Assembly (NCBI GenBank): GCA_963734065.1
Contig: CAVTFN010000005.1
Location: 1 to 64,000 of the forward strand
Origin: DATBLE01 sp963734065
GTDB taxonomy: Bacteria > Actinomycetota > Thermoleophilia > Gaiellales > Gaiellaceae
DNA: 64,000 nt
Direction of reading: 5' to 3'
Made by a program: the position numbers and the translations under genes. Position 1 is the stretch's first letter. Each line of letters begins with the position of its first letter. This document shows positions 45,917-55,532 of the stretch, in pieces. The notes beneath the pieces are model-generated. The model searched no databases and was not told the DNA's origin. It worked only from the letters and a program-made list of their open reading frames with translations.

Positions 45917-46091
45917 CTAGGCGCGGATCGAGAGGTAGAAGCGGAGGGCGCCGGCGGCGACGAGCATCGCGCCGAGGATCAGCCCGAGGCCGCCGCCGAC
46001 GCCGGCCTGGATGGAGCGCGCGATCACCGCGAGGCCGAGGACGACCAGGAGCGCGCGAGATCGCCGGCGGTCCCGCGCCGTCTGCGCTCAT
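45917..46091 (-). CDS. Small one- or two-helix membrane protein between the two permeases
   Basis: From the ATG at 46091 (MSADGAGPPAISRA) one base shift leads to VLGLAVIARSIQAGVGGGLG and LILGAMLVAAGALRFYLSIR, ending at 45917. About 58 residues with two short hydrophobic segments. Its start overlaps the end of the upstream permease-Usp gene and its stop is next to the ATG of the downstream one, so all three are one operon. It may be an accessory subunit. Confidence 0.55.
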
Positions 46092-48007
46092 GCGGCGTCT
46101 CGCCTGCTTGCCGGCGGCGACCAGGACGCGGCACGGCGCCTCGCGCAGGACGTAGTCGACGGTCCCGCCGAAGAGCGCCGCCGTCCGGCGACCGCCGGCG
46201 CGGCGCGCCGAGCACGACGAGCTCGGCGTGGCGGCGGCGCGGCCTCCTCGACGATCGCCGCGGCCGGCCTGCCGCGCGCGCAGGAGGCGCGTCGACCGCG
46301 CGCACGCCGTAGCGTCTCGACCGAGCGCCTGGGCGTCGTCGAGCAGCGCTTCGGCGTCGTCCTGCCTCGCGGCAGCCGGGCGTCGAGCGGCAGCGTCGAG
46401 CGGCACCTCGATCACGTGGAGCGACGACGACGGTCGCGCCGCGCTCGGCGGCGAGCCGCGCGGCAGCGACGAGCGCCTCCTCGCTCTCGCCGGTCCGCTA
46501 CGACCGGCACGAGGATCGTCCGGTACTCGAGCGCAGCGACGGCCCGAGACGAGCATCGGCGCGCGCACGGTCTCGCGTCAGCGGCAGCTGCACGACGCCG
46601 CGTGCGGTAGACCCAGTAGAAGACGAAGCCCGCCGCGAGCCAGGCGAGCCCGGCGTAGCGCGCCGGCGGGTCCTGGACGACGACGACGAGCCAGGCGAGC
46701 GCGGTGCCGAGCCGCCGAGGATCGCGAACAGCGGCAAGTCGAGGCCGCCGATCCGGAGGTTCGGCCGCGCGCGGTACGAGCTCCTCGACTCGGCGGCGGC
46801 TTGCGGCGCAGCTGGATCATCGACGGCGTGCGCGATCGTGAACGACAGCATCGCGCCGAACGAGTACATCGTGCCGAGGAAGTCGACCTTGCCCGGCAGC
46901 AGCACGGCGATCGAGATGACCCCGGCGAAGACGATCAGCGACGAGCCACGGCGTCTTGAAGCGCGGGTGGAGCCGGCGGAAGACCTCCGGGCAGCTGCCG
47001 GTAGCTCGCCATCGAGTACGTGATCCGCGACGCGCCGATCACGCCGGCGTTCGTGGCGATGAAGAGGATCGTCGCGGCGAGGACGCCGACGTAGATCTTG
47101 GCGGCGCTCGAGCACGCAGCCGTGCAGGCCGAGGTTCTCGACGAGGCCGAGCACCGGGTCGTTCTCGAAGCCGCCCTGTCCGGCGGCAGCCCGAGCTTGC
47201 GTCACGTAGTCGCCGGCGGCGTCCTTGTAGACCGGCAGCGCCGAGAGCGCGACCAGCGGCAGCGTGAAGTAGATCGCGAAGACGGCGATCGCGACGAGCC
47301 GGATCGACGCCGGGATCGTCCGGCGCGGGTCGCGCGCCTCCTCGGCGAGGTTGGAGACGGTCTCGATCCCGGTGTAGGCGATCATCGCCACCGGGATCGC
47401 GAGCGCGAAGTTCGCCCAGGTCGGCGCGATCCCCCAGTGGACGTTCGCCGTCAGGACGTGCGGGTCTGAAGACGAGCGCGAAGCCGAGGATCACGAGCAG
47501 CAGCTGCGTCGCGAAGTCGACGACGGCGAGGAAGACGTTCAGCGCCGCCGCCTCCTTGATCCCGACGATGTTGATCGCGACGAGGATCAGGATCACCGCG
47601 CGCCGCCGATGATGTCCCACGGGTTCGTCCTCAGCGGCTCCCAGAAGATCGACAGGTAGTGCGGGACGAAGAACGCCGAGATGGCGACCGTGATGATGTA
47701 GTTGAGCATCTGCGCCCAGGCGGCCCCGAACGAGACGAGCTCGTTGAAGGCGTGGCGGGCGAAGCTCGACGAGCCGCCCGCCTCCGGGTAGCGGACCGTG
47801 CCCTCGGCGTAGGTCGCGGCCGTGCAGGCGAAGATCAGGCCCGCTGATCAGGAAGACGAGCGGCGTCAGCCCGAGCGCGATCGCAGCGGTGACGCCGAGC
47901 GCGTAGTAGATCGACGAGCCGACGTTGCCGTAGGCGGTCGAGAAGAGCGCGGGCGTCCCGAGGACGCGCTCGAGTCCCTGCTGCTGCCGCCGGCGCCTGT
48001 GAGGCAC
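46090..48007 (-). CDS. APC-family amino acid permease with C-terminal universal stress domain, second copy
   Basis: Paralog of the gene at 44000. From the ATG at 48007: LGTPALFSTAYGNVGSSIYY, ALGVTAAIALGLTPLVFLIS, ILILVAINIVGIKEAAALNV, AMIAYTGIETVSNLAEEARD, LPLVALSALPVYKDAAGDYV, DFLGTMYSFGAMLSFTIAHA. The Usp domain near the 3' end has GGTVDYVLREAPCRVLVAAG. At least eight breaks are present, one an extra base at 46575 in the cgcgtca context. About 638 residues. The first helix motif GNVGSSIYYALG is the substrate-binding GSG-like region. Confidence 0.75.
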
Positions 48008-48134
48008 CGGCGAACTCTATGCTGGCGGCCCGTCGTCCCTGCAGCGCCGTGTCCGTGGAACGAAGAGCGTGTGACGACTCGCGCCACAGCCGATGTCGCG
48101 GCGCGCGCGGCTCCGGAACGCTGAGCCTCGGCGT

Positions 48135-48208
48135 CCCGGAGTAGCTCAACGGCAGAGCACCCGATTGTCCATCGGGAGCATGCAGCGTTCGAGTCCTGCC
48201 TCCGCGGC
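48135..48208 (+). tRNA. tRNA-like gene, anticodon GUC (Asp) by position, with irregular arms
   Basis: Acceptor CCCGGAG (48135-48141) is followed by D stem GCTC/GAGC, anticodon stem CCCGA/TCGGG with loop TTGTCCA, and T loop TTCGAGT with 3' stem CCTGC. Position 34-36 reads GTC. The 5' T stem has one extra base (GCAGCG for GCAGG) and the 3' acceptor strand one extra base (CTCCGCGG). Removing both restores full pairing. It is either a real tRNA with sequence errors or a decayed copy. Confidence 0.7.
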
Positions 48209-48300
48209 GCCTCACACGGCATGACGTCTGCGTCCCGATGCGACAGTCCGCGTTCGGTGGTCGGCATCCTCGAGAGGCCGGCGAGCCGGGTGAGCTACTC

Positions 48301-48331
48301 GAAGGCCCGGGAGTATCGCTCCCGGGCCTTC
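48301..48331 (+). terminator. 13-bp hairpin downstream of the tRNA
   Basis: Arms gaaggcccgggag (48301-48313) and ctcccgggccttc (48319-48331) with loop tatcg. It is about 93 bp past the tRNA and a likely terminator. Confidence 0.6.
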
Positions 48332-48439
48332 TCCGCTTCTCGGACGATGCCGCCGACTTCAAGTGACGCGTCGGCCGGCTCGACGTCAGATGACCGCCGG
48401 TGACCGACATGGCGGGCACGGCTCGACCGCCTCCTGTGG

Positions 48440-48654
48440 TGCGATCTCGGTGGCAGTGTGACCCGAGCCGCGCGGCTCCGCAAACATCTGTGCCGCGGTC
48501 CCGCTCGCAAGGAGGGGCTCACGGGGCCACCGATGCCACAACGTGTGAGTCGGTCGCACCGAGCTGCGCTCGGCCGGCGCGAGAGCCCGTTGGAATCGCA
48601 GACTCCGCCCGGAAGGACGGGCTCGCGGGGAAACCAGGTGGTTCCCCCGTGCTG
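48440..48654 (+). repeat. Two copies of a GC-rich repeat downstream of hppA
   Basis: The cores cgcaaggaggggctcacggg (about 48507-48526) and ggaaggacgggctcgcgggg (about 48611-48630) share the consensus of the elements at 36228 and 53690. The second is followed by a hairpin, cggggaaacc/ggttcccccg. No gene is found between 48332 and 48654. Confidence 0.5.
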
Positions 48655-50710
48655 CTAGCCGTGGATCGAGACGATCAGCGGGATGATCAGGATCGCGACG
48701 ATGTTGGCGATCTTGATCATCGGGTTGATCGCCGGGCCCGCCGTGTCCTTGTACGGGTCGCCGACCGTGTCGCCGGTGACCGCCGCCGCATGGGCCTCCG
48801 AGCCCTTGCCGCCGTAGGCGCCGTCCTCGATCAGCTTCTTCGCGTTGTCCCAGGCGCCGCCGCCGGAGGTCATCGCGATCGCGAGGAACAGGCCGGTCAC
48901 GATCGTCCCGATCAGCAGGCCGCCGAGCATCTCCGGCGCTGATGATCCCGACGACGATCGGGAACGACGATCGGGATCGCGGCGGGCGCCATCATCAGCT
49001 TGATCGCTCGAGCCGGTGACGATGCCGACCGCGCGGCGAGTAGTCGGGCCGCGTCGTCCCCTCCATGATCCCGGGGTTCTCGCGGAACTGGCGGCGCACC
49101 TCCTCGACCACCTCGCCGCCGGCGCGGCCGACCGCGGTCATCGCGAGCGACGCGAACAGGAACGGCATCAGCCCGCCGATGAACAGCCCGGCGATCACCC
49201 ACGGGTTGTTCAGGTCGAAGTTCTGCGCGACGGAGGTGCCGTCGAGCCCGCTCGTGTACTGGTCGAACAGGATCAGCGCCGCGAGACCCGCGGAGCCGAT
49301 CGCGTAGCCCTTGGTCACCGCCTTGGTCGTGTTGCCGACCGCGTCGAGCGGGTCGGTGATCGCCGCGCACCGACTCGTCGAGATCGGCCATCTCGGCGAT
49401 CCCGCCGGCGTTGTCGGTGACGGGCCCGTAGGCGTCGAGCGCGACGATCAGGCCGGTCATCGAGAGCTGGGCCATCACCGCCACGCCGATGCCGAACAGC
49501 GACTGGCCGGCGGCGTAGTACGAGGCGATGATCCCGACGGCGATCGTGATCACCGGCAGCGCAGTCGCGCGCATGCCGATGGCGAGGCCGGCGATGATGT
49601 TCGTGGCGTGCCCGGTCTGGGACGCCTCGGAGATCGACTTCACCGGGTTCCAGCGCGTGCCCGTGTAGTACTCGGTGATCGCCACCAGCAGGAAGGTCAC
49701 GCCGAGGCCGATCAGCGCCGAGCCGTACAGATTCCAGAAGCTGAACGGCCCGTCGTCGTAGGCGAGCGTGATCGGGATGAAGCCGATCGCCGAGAGGACC
49801 GTGGCCACCACGACCGCCTTGTAGAGCGCGTTGATGATCGCGTTCTGGCCGCGCCCGACCCGGGCGAAGAACGTGCCGATCACCGAAGCCAGAATCGAGA
49901 TGCCGCCGATCGCGAGCGGGTAGAGCCAGAGCCCGCTCGCGCGGGAACTGGTTGGACGCGATCAGCATCACCGCCACCGCCGTGACCGCATACGTCTCGA
50001 ACAGGTCGGCGGCCATGCCCGCGCAGTCGCCGACGTTGTCGCCGACGTTGTCCGCGATCACGGCCGGGTTGCGCGGGTCGTCCTCGGGGATGCCTGCCTC
50101 GATCTTCCCGACCAGGTCGGCGCCGACGTCGGCTGCCTTGGTGAAGATCCCGCCGCCGAGTCGCGCGAAGACCGAGATCAGCGAGCCGCCGAAGGCGAGG
50201 CCGACGAGGTCGTTGATCGCCGACTCGTGCGTGTGGCCGAGCCAGTCGGTCAGGGCCCAGTAGTACCCGGCGACGCCGAGCAGGCCGAGGCCGACGACGA
50301 GGAGGCCGGTCACCGAGCCGGCCCGGAACGCCACGTTCAGGGCAGGCTTGAGCCCGTCGCTTGGCCGCCTCGGCCGTGCGCACGTTCGAGCGCACGGCGA
50401 CGTTCATGCCGATGAAGCCGGCGGCGGCGGAGAGCGTGGCGCCGATCAGGAAGCCGACTGCGGTGCCCCAGCCGAGCTCGTTGTAGAAGCCGAGCAGGAG
50501 GAACGGGACGATCGCGACGAACGCGATCGTCGTGTACTGCTTGCGCAGGTAGGCGGCCGCGCCCTCCTGGACGGCGCGCGCGATCTCCTGCATCCGCTCG
50601 CTGCCTGCCGGCTGCGACAGCAGCCAGTAGACGAGATAGAGGCCGTACACGATCGCGACACCCGAGCACACGAGGGCGAACAGCACGGCATGGTCCTTGA
50701 AGAAGTCCAC
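48655..50710 (-). CDS. hppA: Membrane-bound H+-translocating pyrophosphatase, K+-independent type
   Basis: Pumps protons out of the cytoplasm using PPi hydrolysis. From the ATG at 50710: MDFFKDHAVLFALVCSGVAI; then ARLGGGIFTKAADVGADLVG KIEAGIPEDDPRN-type sequence, the PPi-binding core, and IADNVGDNVGDCAGMAADLF. From 49883 comes SAIGFIPITLAYDD and YGPVTDNAGGIAEMADLDE. The segment NTTKAVTKGYAIGS has Lys where K+-dependent enzymes have Ala, so this is the K+-independent class. The end is GDTVGDPYKDTAGPAINPMI and LIIPLIVSIHG at 48655. About 685 residues with four or more breaks. Confidence 0.88.
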
Positions 50711-50820
50711 TACGCTCCCTTTCCAGTCACAAAGTCGGCGCCGAACGGCGTCGGCGCGCCAAAGCCTGTCTCACAAGCGCGAGAGCGTATCCGATCACAG
50801 GGACGGTTCGCCCGGGTTGG

Positions 50821-51153
50821 CTACTCGGGTGCCGGCTCGGCGGTCGCCTTCGCGTACGCGAGCTGCATGTTCGCGACCATCTGATCGAGATCGCGGGCGA
50901 GCTCGGCCGGTACGGCGGCCTTGATCGCAGGCACGAGTGCGCGCAGGGCGTCGATCGCGAGCTTCGCCTGCTCGAGGTCGCGGTCCTCCGCTCCGAGACT
51001 CCGGTACCCGAGCGACGAGACGGTGAACACGGTCTGGACGAGGACGTCGCCGACCTTCAGCTGCTTGAACTCCGCCTCCAGCTGCCGCAGCAGCTCCTCC
51101 TGCGACGGCTCCTGCTCCGGCGCCTCGCCCTGAGCCTCGCCCTCGTCAGCCAC
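50821..51153 (-). CDS. DUF1844 family protein
   Basis: A 110-residue acidic protein. After a Glu/Gln-rich N-terminus it reads LEAEFKQLKVGDVLVQTVFT, VSSLGYRSL and DLEQAKLAIDALRALVPAIK, the DUF1844 signature. The function of the family is unknown. The GTG at 51153 overlaps the end of the upstream ligase gene by eight bases, so it is translationally coupled. Intact. Confidence 0.8.
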   Translation of the reverse strand: MADEGEAQGEAPEQEPSQEELLRQLEAEFKQLKVGDVLVQTVFTVSSLGYRSLGAEDRDLEQAKLAIDALRALVPAIKAAVPAELARDLDQMVANMQLAYAKATAEPAPE

Positions 51154-52301
51154 GGACCACCTCGCCTGCGTGGACCTGCTCGGCGTAGATCTCCTCCAGC
51201 GACCAGCCCTCCTCGACCCGCGCGATCTGCCGCTCGGCCGCGGTCGCGGCGGGAACGGTGAGCAGCGACCCCGAGCTCGTCCGCCACGGGGCCGATCCAC
51301 GTCGCGAGCCGTTCGAGCTCCGCCCGCGCCGCGCGGACCTCGTTCGTCTCCGGGTCGAGGAGCGTCCCGGACAGGCCGTAGCGGATCGCGCGCCAGAAGT
51401 TCTCCTCGATCATCCGCGGCGGCGGCTGCGGCAGCGGCTCGCCCTCGTCGACCGCACGCGCGATCCGCGCGGCGAGCGAGTAGCAGAAGCCGGCCAGCGC
51501 TCTCGACTCACCGAGGTCGGGCTGGCGCGTCGCAGATCCTGATCTCCACCGTCGGGTAGGCGAGGTGTGGCCGGACGCTCCACCAGAGCTGCGTGTGCTC
51601 GTCGATCGACCCGGTCTCGTAGAGCGTCTTCACGTACTCCTCGAACACGCCCCACGTCCCGTAGGGGTCCGGGACGCCGCAGCGAGGGAACATGCGCGTG
51701 AAGATCTCCGTGCGGGCGGAATGGAGCCCGCTGTTCACGCCCTCGACCAGCGGCGAGCTGACCGAGAGCGCGAGTAGGTGCGGCAGGAAGACCCGCAGCC
51801 CGTCGTGGACCGCCACCGCCCGGTCGGCGCCCCGGATCCCGACGTGGACGTGCAGCCCGAAGGTGTTGTTCCGCCAGACGACGTAGCGGAGCAGCTCGTC
51901 GTTCCGGCGGTAGTGCGGCGTGTCGATGATCCGCTGGTCCTGCCAGCGGCTCCACGGGTGGGTGCCCGTGGCGGCGAGCGAAATCCCGAGACCGGCGCGT
52001 CAGCCCGGCCAGCTGCGCCCGCCGCTCGCCCATCAGCGCCGACGCCTCCGCGAAGCTGCCGCAGCGGCCGGTGCGCACCTCGACCTCGCTCGCGATCAGC
52101 TCGCCGACGAGGTGGTCGTCGACCGGCAGGCCCGACGCGGCCGCCTTCACCTCCTCGAACCGGTTCGACCAGCGACAGCGTCTCCGGGTCGAGCAGGGCG
52201 AATTCCTCCTCGACCGCGACCGTCAGATCGGTGCCGGACTCGAACCCCGCGCGCGCCTGTGCGATCAGCTCGACGTACGGGAGCTTCTGGCCCTCACCCA
52301 T
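51146..52301 (-). CDS. GCS2-type carboxylate-amine ligase (YbdK/EgtA-like), several frame breaks
   Basis: Predicted ATP-dependent ligase joining glutamate to an amine such as cysteine. From the ATG at 52301: TDLTVAVEEEFALLDPETLS carries the Mg-binding Glu cluster. Then come LVGELIASEVEVRTGRCGSF, after an extra base at 51997 GISLAATGTHPWSRWQDQRI, FGLHVHVGIRGADRAVAVHD, LLALSVSSPLVEGVNSGLHS ARTEIF-type sequence, VRPHLAYPTVEIRICDA and MIEENFWRAIRYGLSGTLLD. The end is VEEGWSLEEIYAEQVHAGEV. About 385 residues, the family length. The product cannot be told from sequence: glutathione-like, ergothioneine or F420-related roles are known for relatives. Confidence 0.75.
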
Positions 52302-52313
52302 GGAGCGGGAAGC

Positions 52314-53556
52314 CTATTCGAAGGGTTCGAGCAGGCGTCTCGCGACGCCCGCCCACGACCAGTGCTCGACGGCGACCCGCCTGGCCGCCTGCCCCAGCTC
52401 CGCGCGGGTCGCTGCCGGCAGGGCGAGCAGGCCGTGGAGCTTGCCGGCGAGGTCGACGGAATCGCCCGTCCGGAAGCTCGCCAGGTGCCGAAGCCCGACG
52501 GGATAGGCGTCCTCGATCCCGCGGGCGACCTCCTCGAGCCCCGAGTGCCGCGCGACGAGCGGTGGGCAGCCCGCTGCTGCGGCCTCGGCCGCGACCATCC
52601 CGAAGGCCTCCGGGAAGATCGACGGCACGACGTCGACGTCGGCCAGCGGGATCAGGTGGACGAGGTGGCGGTGCTCGAGCGGGCCCGTGAACAGCGTCCG
52701 GGGCGGGGCCATCCGCTCCAGCTCGCGGCGGTAGTCCCCGAAGCCGACGACGACCGCCCGCACGTCCATGCCACGCAGCGCCTCCAGGAGCACGTGGACG
52801 CCCTTGTTGTAGAGGAGCTTGCCGACGTAGAGGACGGTCGGCGCGTCCCCGGCGAGGAACTCGCGCAGCCGCCGCTCGTTCCCCTCGTCCGGCAGGCGTT
52901 CCTGAAGATTCCCCGGGTTGGGCGGGTCGGCCCGACACTCGGCCAGGAGCCCCGCGAGCGCGTGGTCCCTCGACTCGACGACGAACCGGTCGACGTCCAC
53001 ACCGGGCGGCACCTCGTGGACCCGCTCGACCGGCCCGACCACGTCGTGGAGCACCCCGCGAATGTGCTCGGAGCCGACGAAGACGGCGCCTGCGCCGCGG
53101 AGCGAGGCCGCCCCCAGCTCCTCGAGCTCGACGTTGCCACGCATCGAGTACTCGAGCTCCGAGCCGTGCGCCTTGACGGCGAAACGCCCGCCGGTCGCGG
53201 CCGCCACCGGCCCACCCATCACGATGTGGTTGGCGAAGACGAGGTCGGCCGGGAGGCGCTCGCGCACGGCCGCGGCGTTCGCCGTGACGTAGCGCTCCCG
53301 CTCCTCACGGGGCATGTCCTGGAGCAGGACCGGCTCGAGCCCCTCGTACCGGTCGACCACGAAGACGGGCAACCGGGTGTCGAGCTCCGGGCGGACGACC
53401 TCGGCGCCGGCGAGGTCGAAGCGCTCAGGCGCCGGGTCCTGGCAGAAGACGACCACCTCGTGCCCGGCCCGGCCCCATTCGCGCGCAACCGCCTGCGTGT
53501 AGATGTTCGAGCCCGGTGCCGTCCAGCAGGTATCCGTGCCAAAACAGGATGCGCAC
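52314..53556 (-). CDS. GT4-family glycosyltransferase, second
   Basis: GT-B glycosyltransferase of about 413 residues. From the GTG at 53556 it begins VRILFWHGYLLDGTG, is broken by one extra base near 53512, and continues NIYTQAVAREWGRAGHEVVV in the next frame. The rest is intact: DLVFANHIVMGGPVAAATGG, VKAHGSELEYSMRGNVEL, VHEVPPGVDVDRFVVE, PTVLYVGKLLYNKGVHVLLE, and FPEAFGMVAAEAAAAGCPPL with the E-x7-E motif. It resembles actinobacterial transferases of the PimB/GtfB group, acceptor unknown. It diverges from the methanethiol oxidase gene. Confidence 0.82.
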
Positions 53557-53689
53557 GGCTCGACTGTAGGCGAACTCCTGGCGCAACCGGTCGCCGCCGG
53601 AGCCGGGCTTTGCCCGGCGGGAGGCCCACAGGCGCTAGAGCACCGGTCGCATCAAACCCAGCTTCGGCGGCTCCGGTGAGACCGAAACC

Positions 53690-53755
53690 AGCGTCCCCGC
53701 TCGCAAGGAGGGGGCTCACGGGGGAACCAGGGGTTCGCCCGTGGGGCCGTCAGGC
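53690..53755 (+). repeat. Copy of the GC-rich repeat element
   Basis: Contains cgcaaggagggggctcacgg followed by ggggaaccaggggttcgccc, a hairpin-forming core shared with 36228, 48505 and 48610. It ends four bases before the methanethiol oxidase start and may have replaced its normal leader. Confidence 0.5.
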
Positions 53756-53758
53756 CAA

Positions 53759-55043
53759 ATGGAAATACAGGAGGAGGAGTTCCTCTACCTGGCGTGCCTC
53801 CACGAGGGCACCGGCGTCGAGAGAGCCCGACTTCCTCGCCGTCGTTGACGCCGAGCGCGGCGAGATCGTCCACGAGCTCTCGATGCCGAACGTCGGCGAC
53901 GAGCTCCACCACTTCGGCTGGAACCGCTGCTCCTCGGCCTGTCATGGGCCCGACCGCTCGCACCTGATCGTTCCCGGGATTCCGCTCGTCGCGAGTGCAC
54001 ATCGTCGACGTGGCCGGCGACCCGCGCGAGCCACAGATCGAGAAGGTGATCGAAGCCGGAGGAGCTCGTGGCGGAGACCGGCTACACGCGGCCGCACACC
54101 GTGCACTGCATGCCCGGCGACAACGTCGTCATCTCCATGCTGGGTGACGCCGACGGCAACGGCGCCGGTGGCTTCGCGGTGCTCGACGCGAAGACGCTTC
54201 GAGGTCAAGGGCCGCTGGGAGAACGGCGGCGAAACGCCGGGGCTCAACTACGACTTCTGGTACCAGCCGCGGAAGAACGTCCTCGTCTCGTCTGAGTTCG
54301 GCGAGCCGAACGCGTACGAGAAGGGCTTCGACCTCGGACGACGTCGCGGCGGGCCGCTACGGGCAGCCGGCTCCACTTCTGGAACCTCGCCGAGCGAACG
54401 CTCCAGCAGACGGTCGACCTCGGCGAGAGCGGGCTGCATCCCGCTCGAGGTGCGCTGGCTCCACGACCCCGACGTCGGAGCAGGGCTTCGTCGGCGCTGC
54501 GCTCTCCAGCACGATGTGGCGATTCCATCGCGACGAACGGCGGCTGCGCCGCCGAGCAGGTGATCGCGGTCGAGAGCATCGAGCTCGAGGGCTGGCCCTT
54601 CCCGGTGCCCGGCCTGATCACCGACCTCGTCCTCTCGATGGACGACCGCTTCCTCTACTTCTCGAACTGGCTGCACGGCGACCTGCGCCAGTACGACGTC
54701 TCCGACCCTGCCAATCCGAAGCTGACCGGTCAGCTCTGGCTCGGCGGACATCCTCGGCAAGCCGAGCGACGCGGGCCGCGAGCTGAACGGCGGGCCGCAG
54801 ATGCTCCAGCTGTCCTCGACGGGCGCCGGCTCTACGTCACCAACTCGCTCTACTCGACCTGGGACAACCAGTTCTACCCCGGGCTGCGCTCGTGGCTCCT
54901 GCGCGTGAACTGCGACCCGAACGGAGGCATGGAGATCGACCACGACTTCTTCGTCGACTTCCACGACCGCCCGGGCGGGCCCGCCCGCGCCCACGAGGTC
55001 CGCCTCCAGAACGGCGACTGCACGACGGAGATACTTCGGCTCG
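53759..55043 (+). CDS. Selenium-binding protein 56/methanethiol oxidase, many frame breaks
   Basis: SBP56-family copper enzyme that turns methanethiol into formaldehyde, H2S and H2O2, or a relative of unknown substrate. Blocks in order: FLYLACLHEGTG, DFLAVVDAERGEIVHELSMP, LHHFGWNRCSSACHG (metal/active-site region), YTRPHTVHCMPGDNVVISML, GLNYDFWYQPRKNVLVSSEF, EVRWLHDPD, ITDLVLSMDDRFLYFSNWLH, GDLRQYDVSDPANPKLTGQL, GPQMLQLSSTG, RLYVTNSLYSTWDNQFYPGL, and AHEVRLQNGDCTTEI. At least seven breaks. The N-terminus is about 30 residues short, starting right after a repeat element. The last codons run directly into a TetR fragment. Confidence 0.8.
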
Positions 55044-55495
55044 ATGGAGCAATTGCTCGTGCGAGTGCTCGAGCGCTTCACCGAGCGGCTCATCGAGCGG
55101 CAGCGCGAGATGTACGCGAGCGGACATCCCGTTCCTCGAGAAGTGGCGGACGGCAATGGCCTACCTCCGAGGAAGACAACGTCTAACTAACGAGAAGATC
55201 TGGTTAGAGCTGCAGGCGCTGGCCTGGAACGGCGCGGACCTGCAGAGAGCGGCTCGCCACGTAGCACGCCGAGTGGCGAGACGGTGCTCCCGAGGCGTTC
55301 GCGCGAGCGCCGACGAGTTCGGCCTCGACTAAGAACGATAACCGCTCGAGGCGCTCGTTCCGCTCGTGATCACCGTTCAACGAGGGGATCATGCTCGACC
55401 GGATGGACGGGATCGAGCTGGGACACCGGGAGCTACTCGACTGGATCGACGCGTGGCTCGACTCGCAGGAGCGGAAGAGAGAGCTTGAGCGCTGA
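55032..55495 (+). pseudogene. TetR-family regulator lacking its HTH
   Basis: From 55032 the frame reads YFGSMEQLLVRVLERFTERL, the sequence that follows the recognition helix in TetR proteins, then IERQREMYA. In other frames come IPFLEKWRTAMAYL, EKIWLELQALAWNG, DEFGLD, and finally a piece ending GHRELLDWIDAWLDSQERKR with stop at 55493-55495. This is a whole ligand-binding domain with four breaks. The 45-residue DNA-binding part is absent because the methanethiol oxidase gene joins at exactly this point. Confidence 0.6.
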
Positions 55496-55532
55496 GCCGA
55501 AGTACGAGTGAGAAACGGCTCCTAGAAAAACT

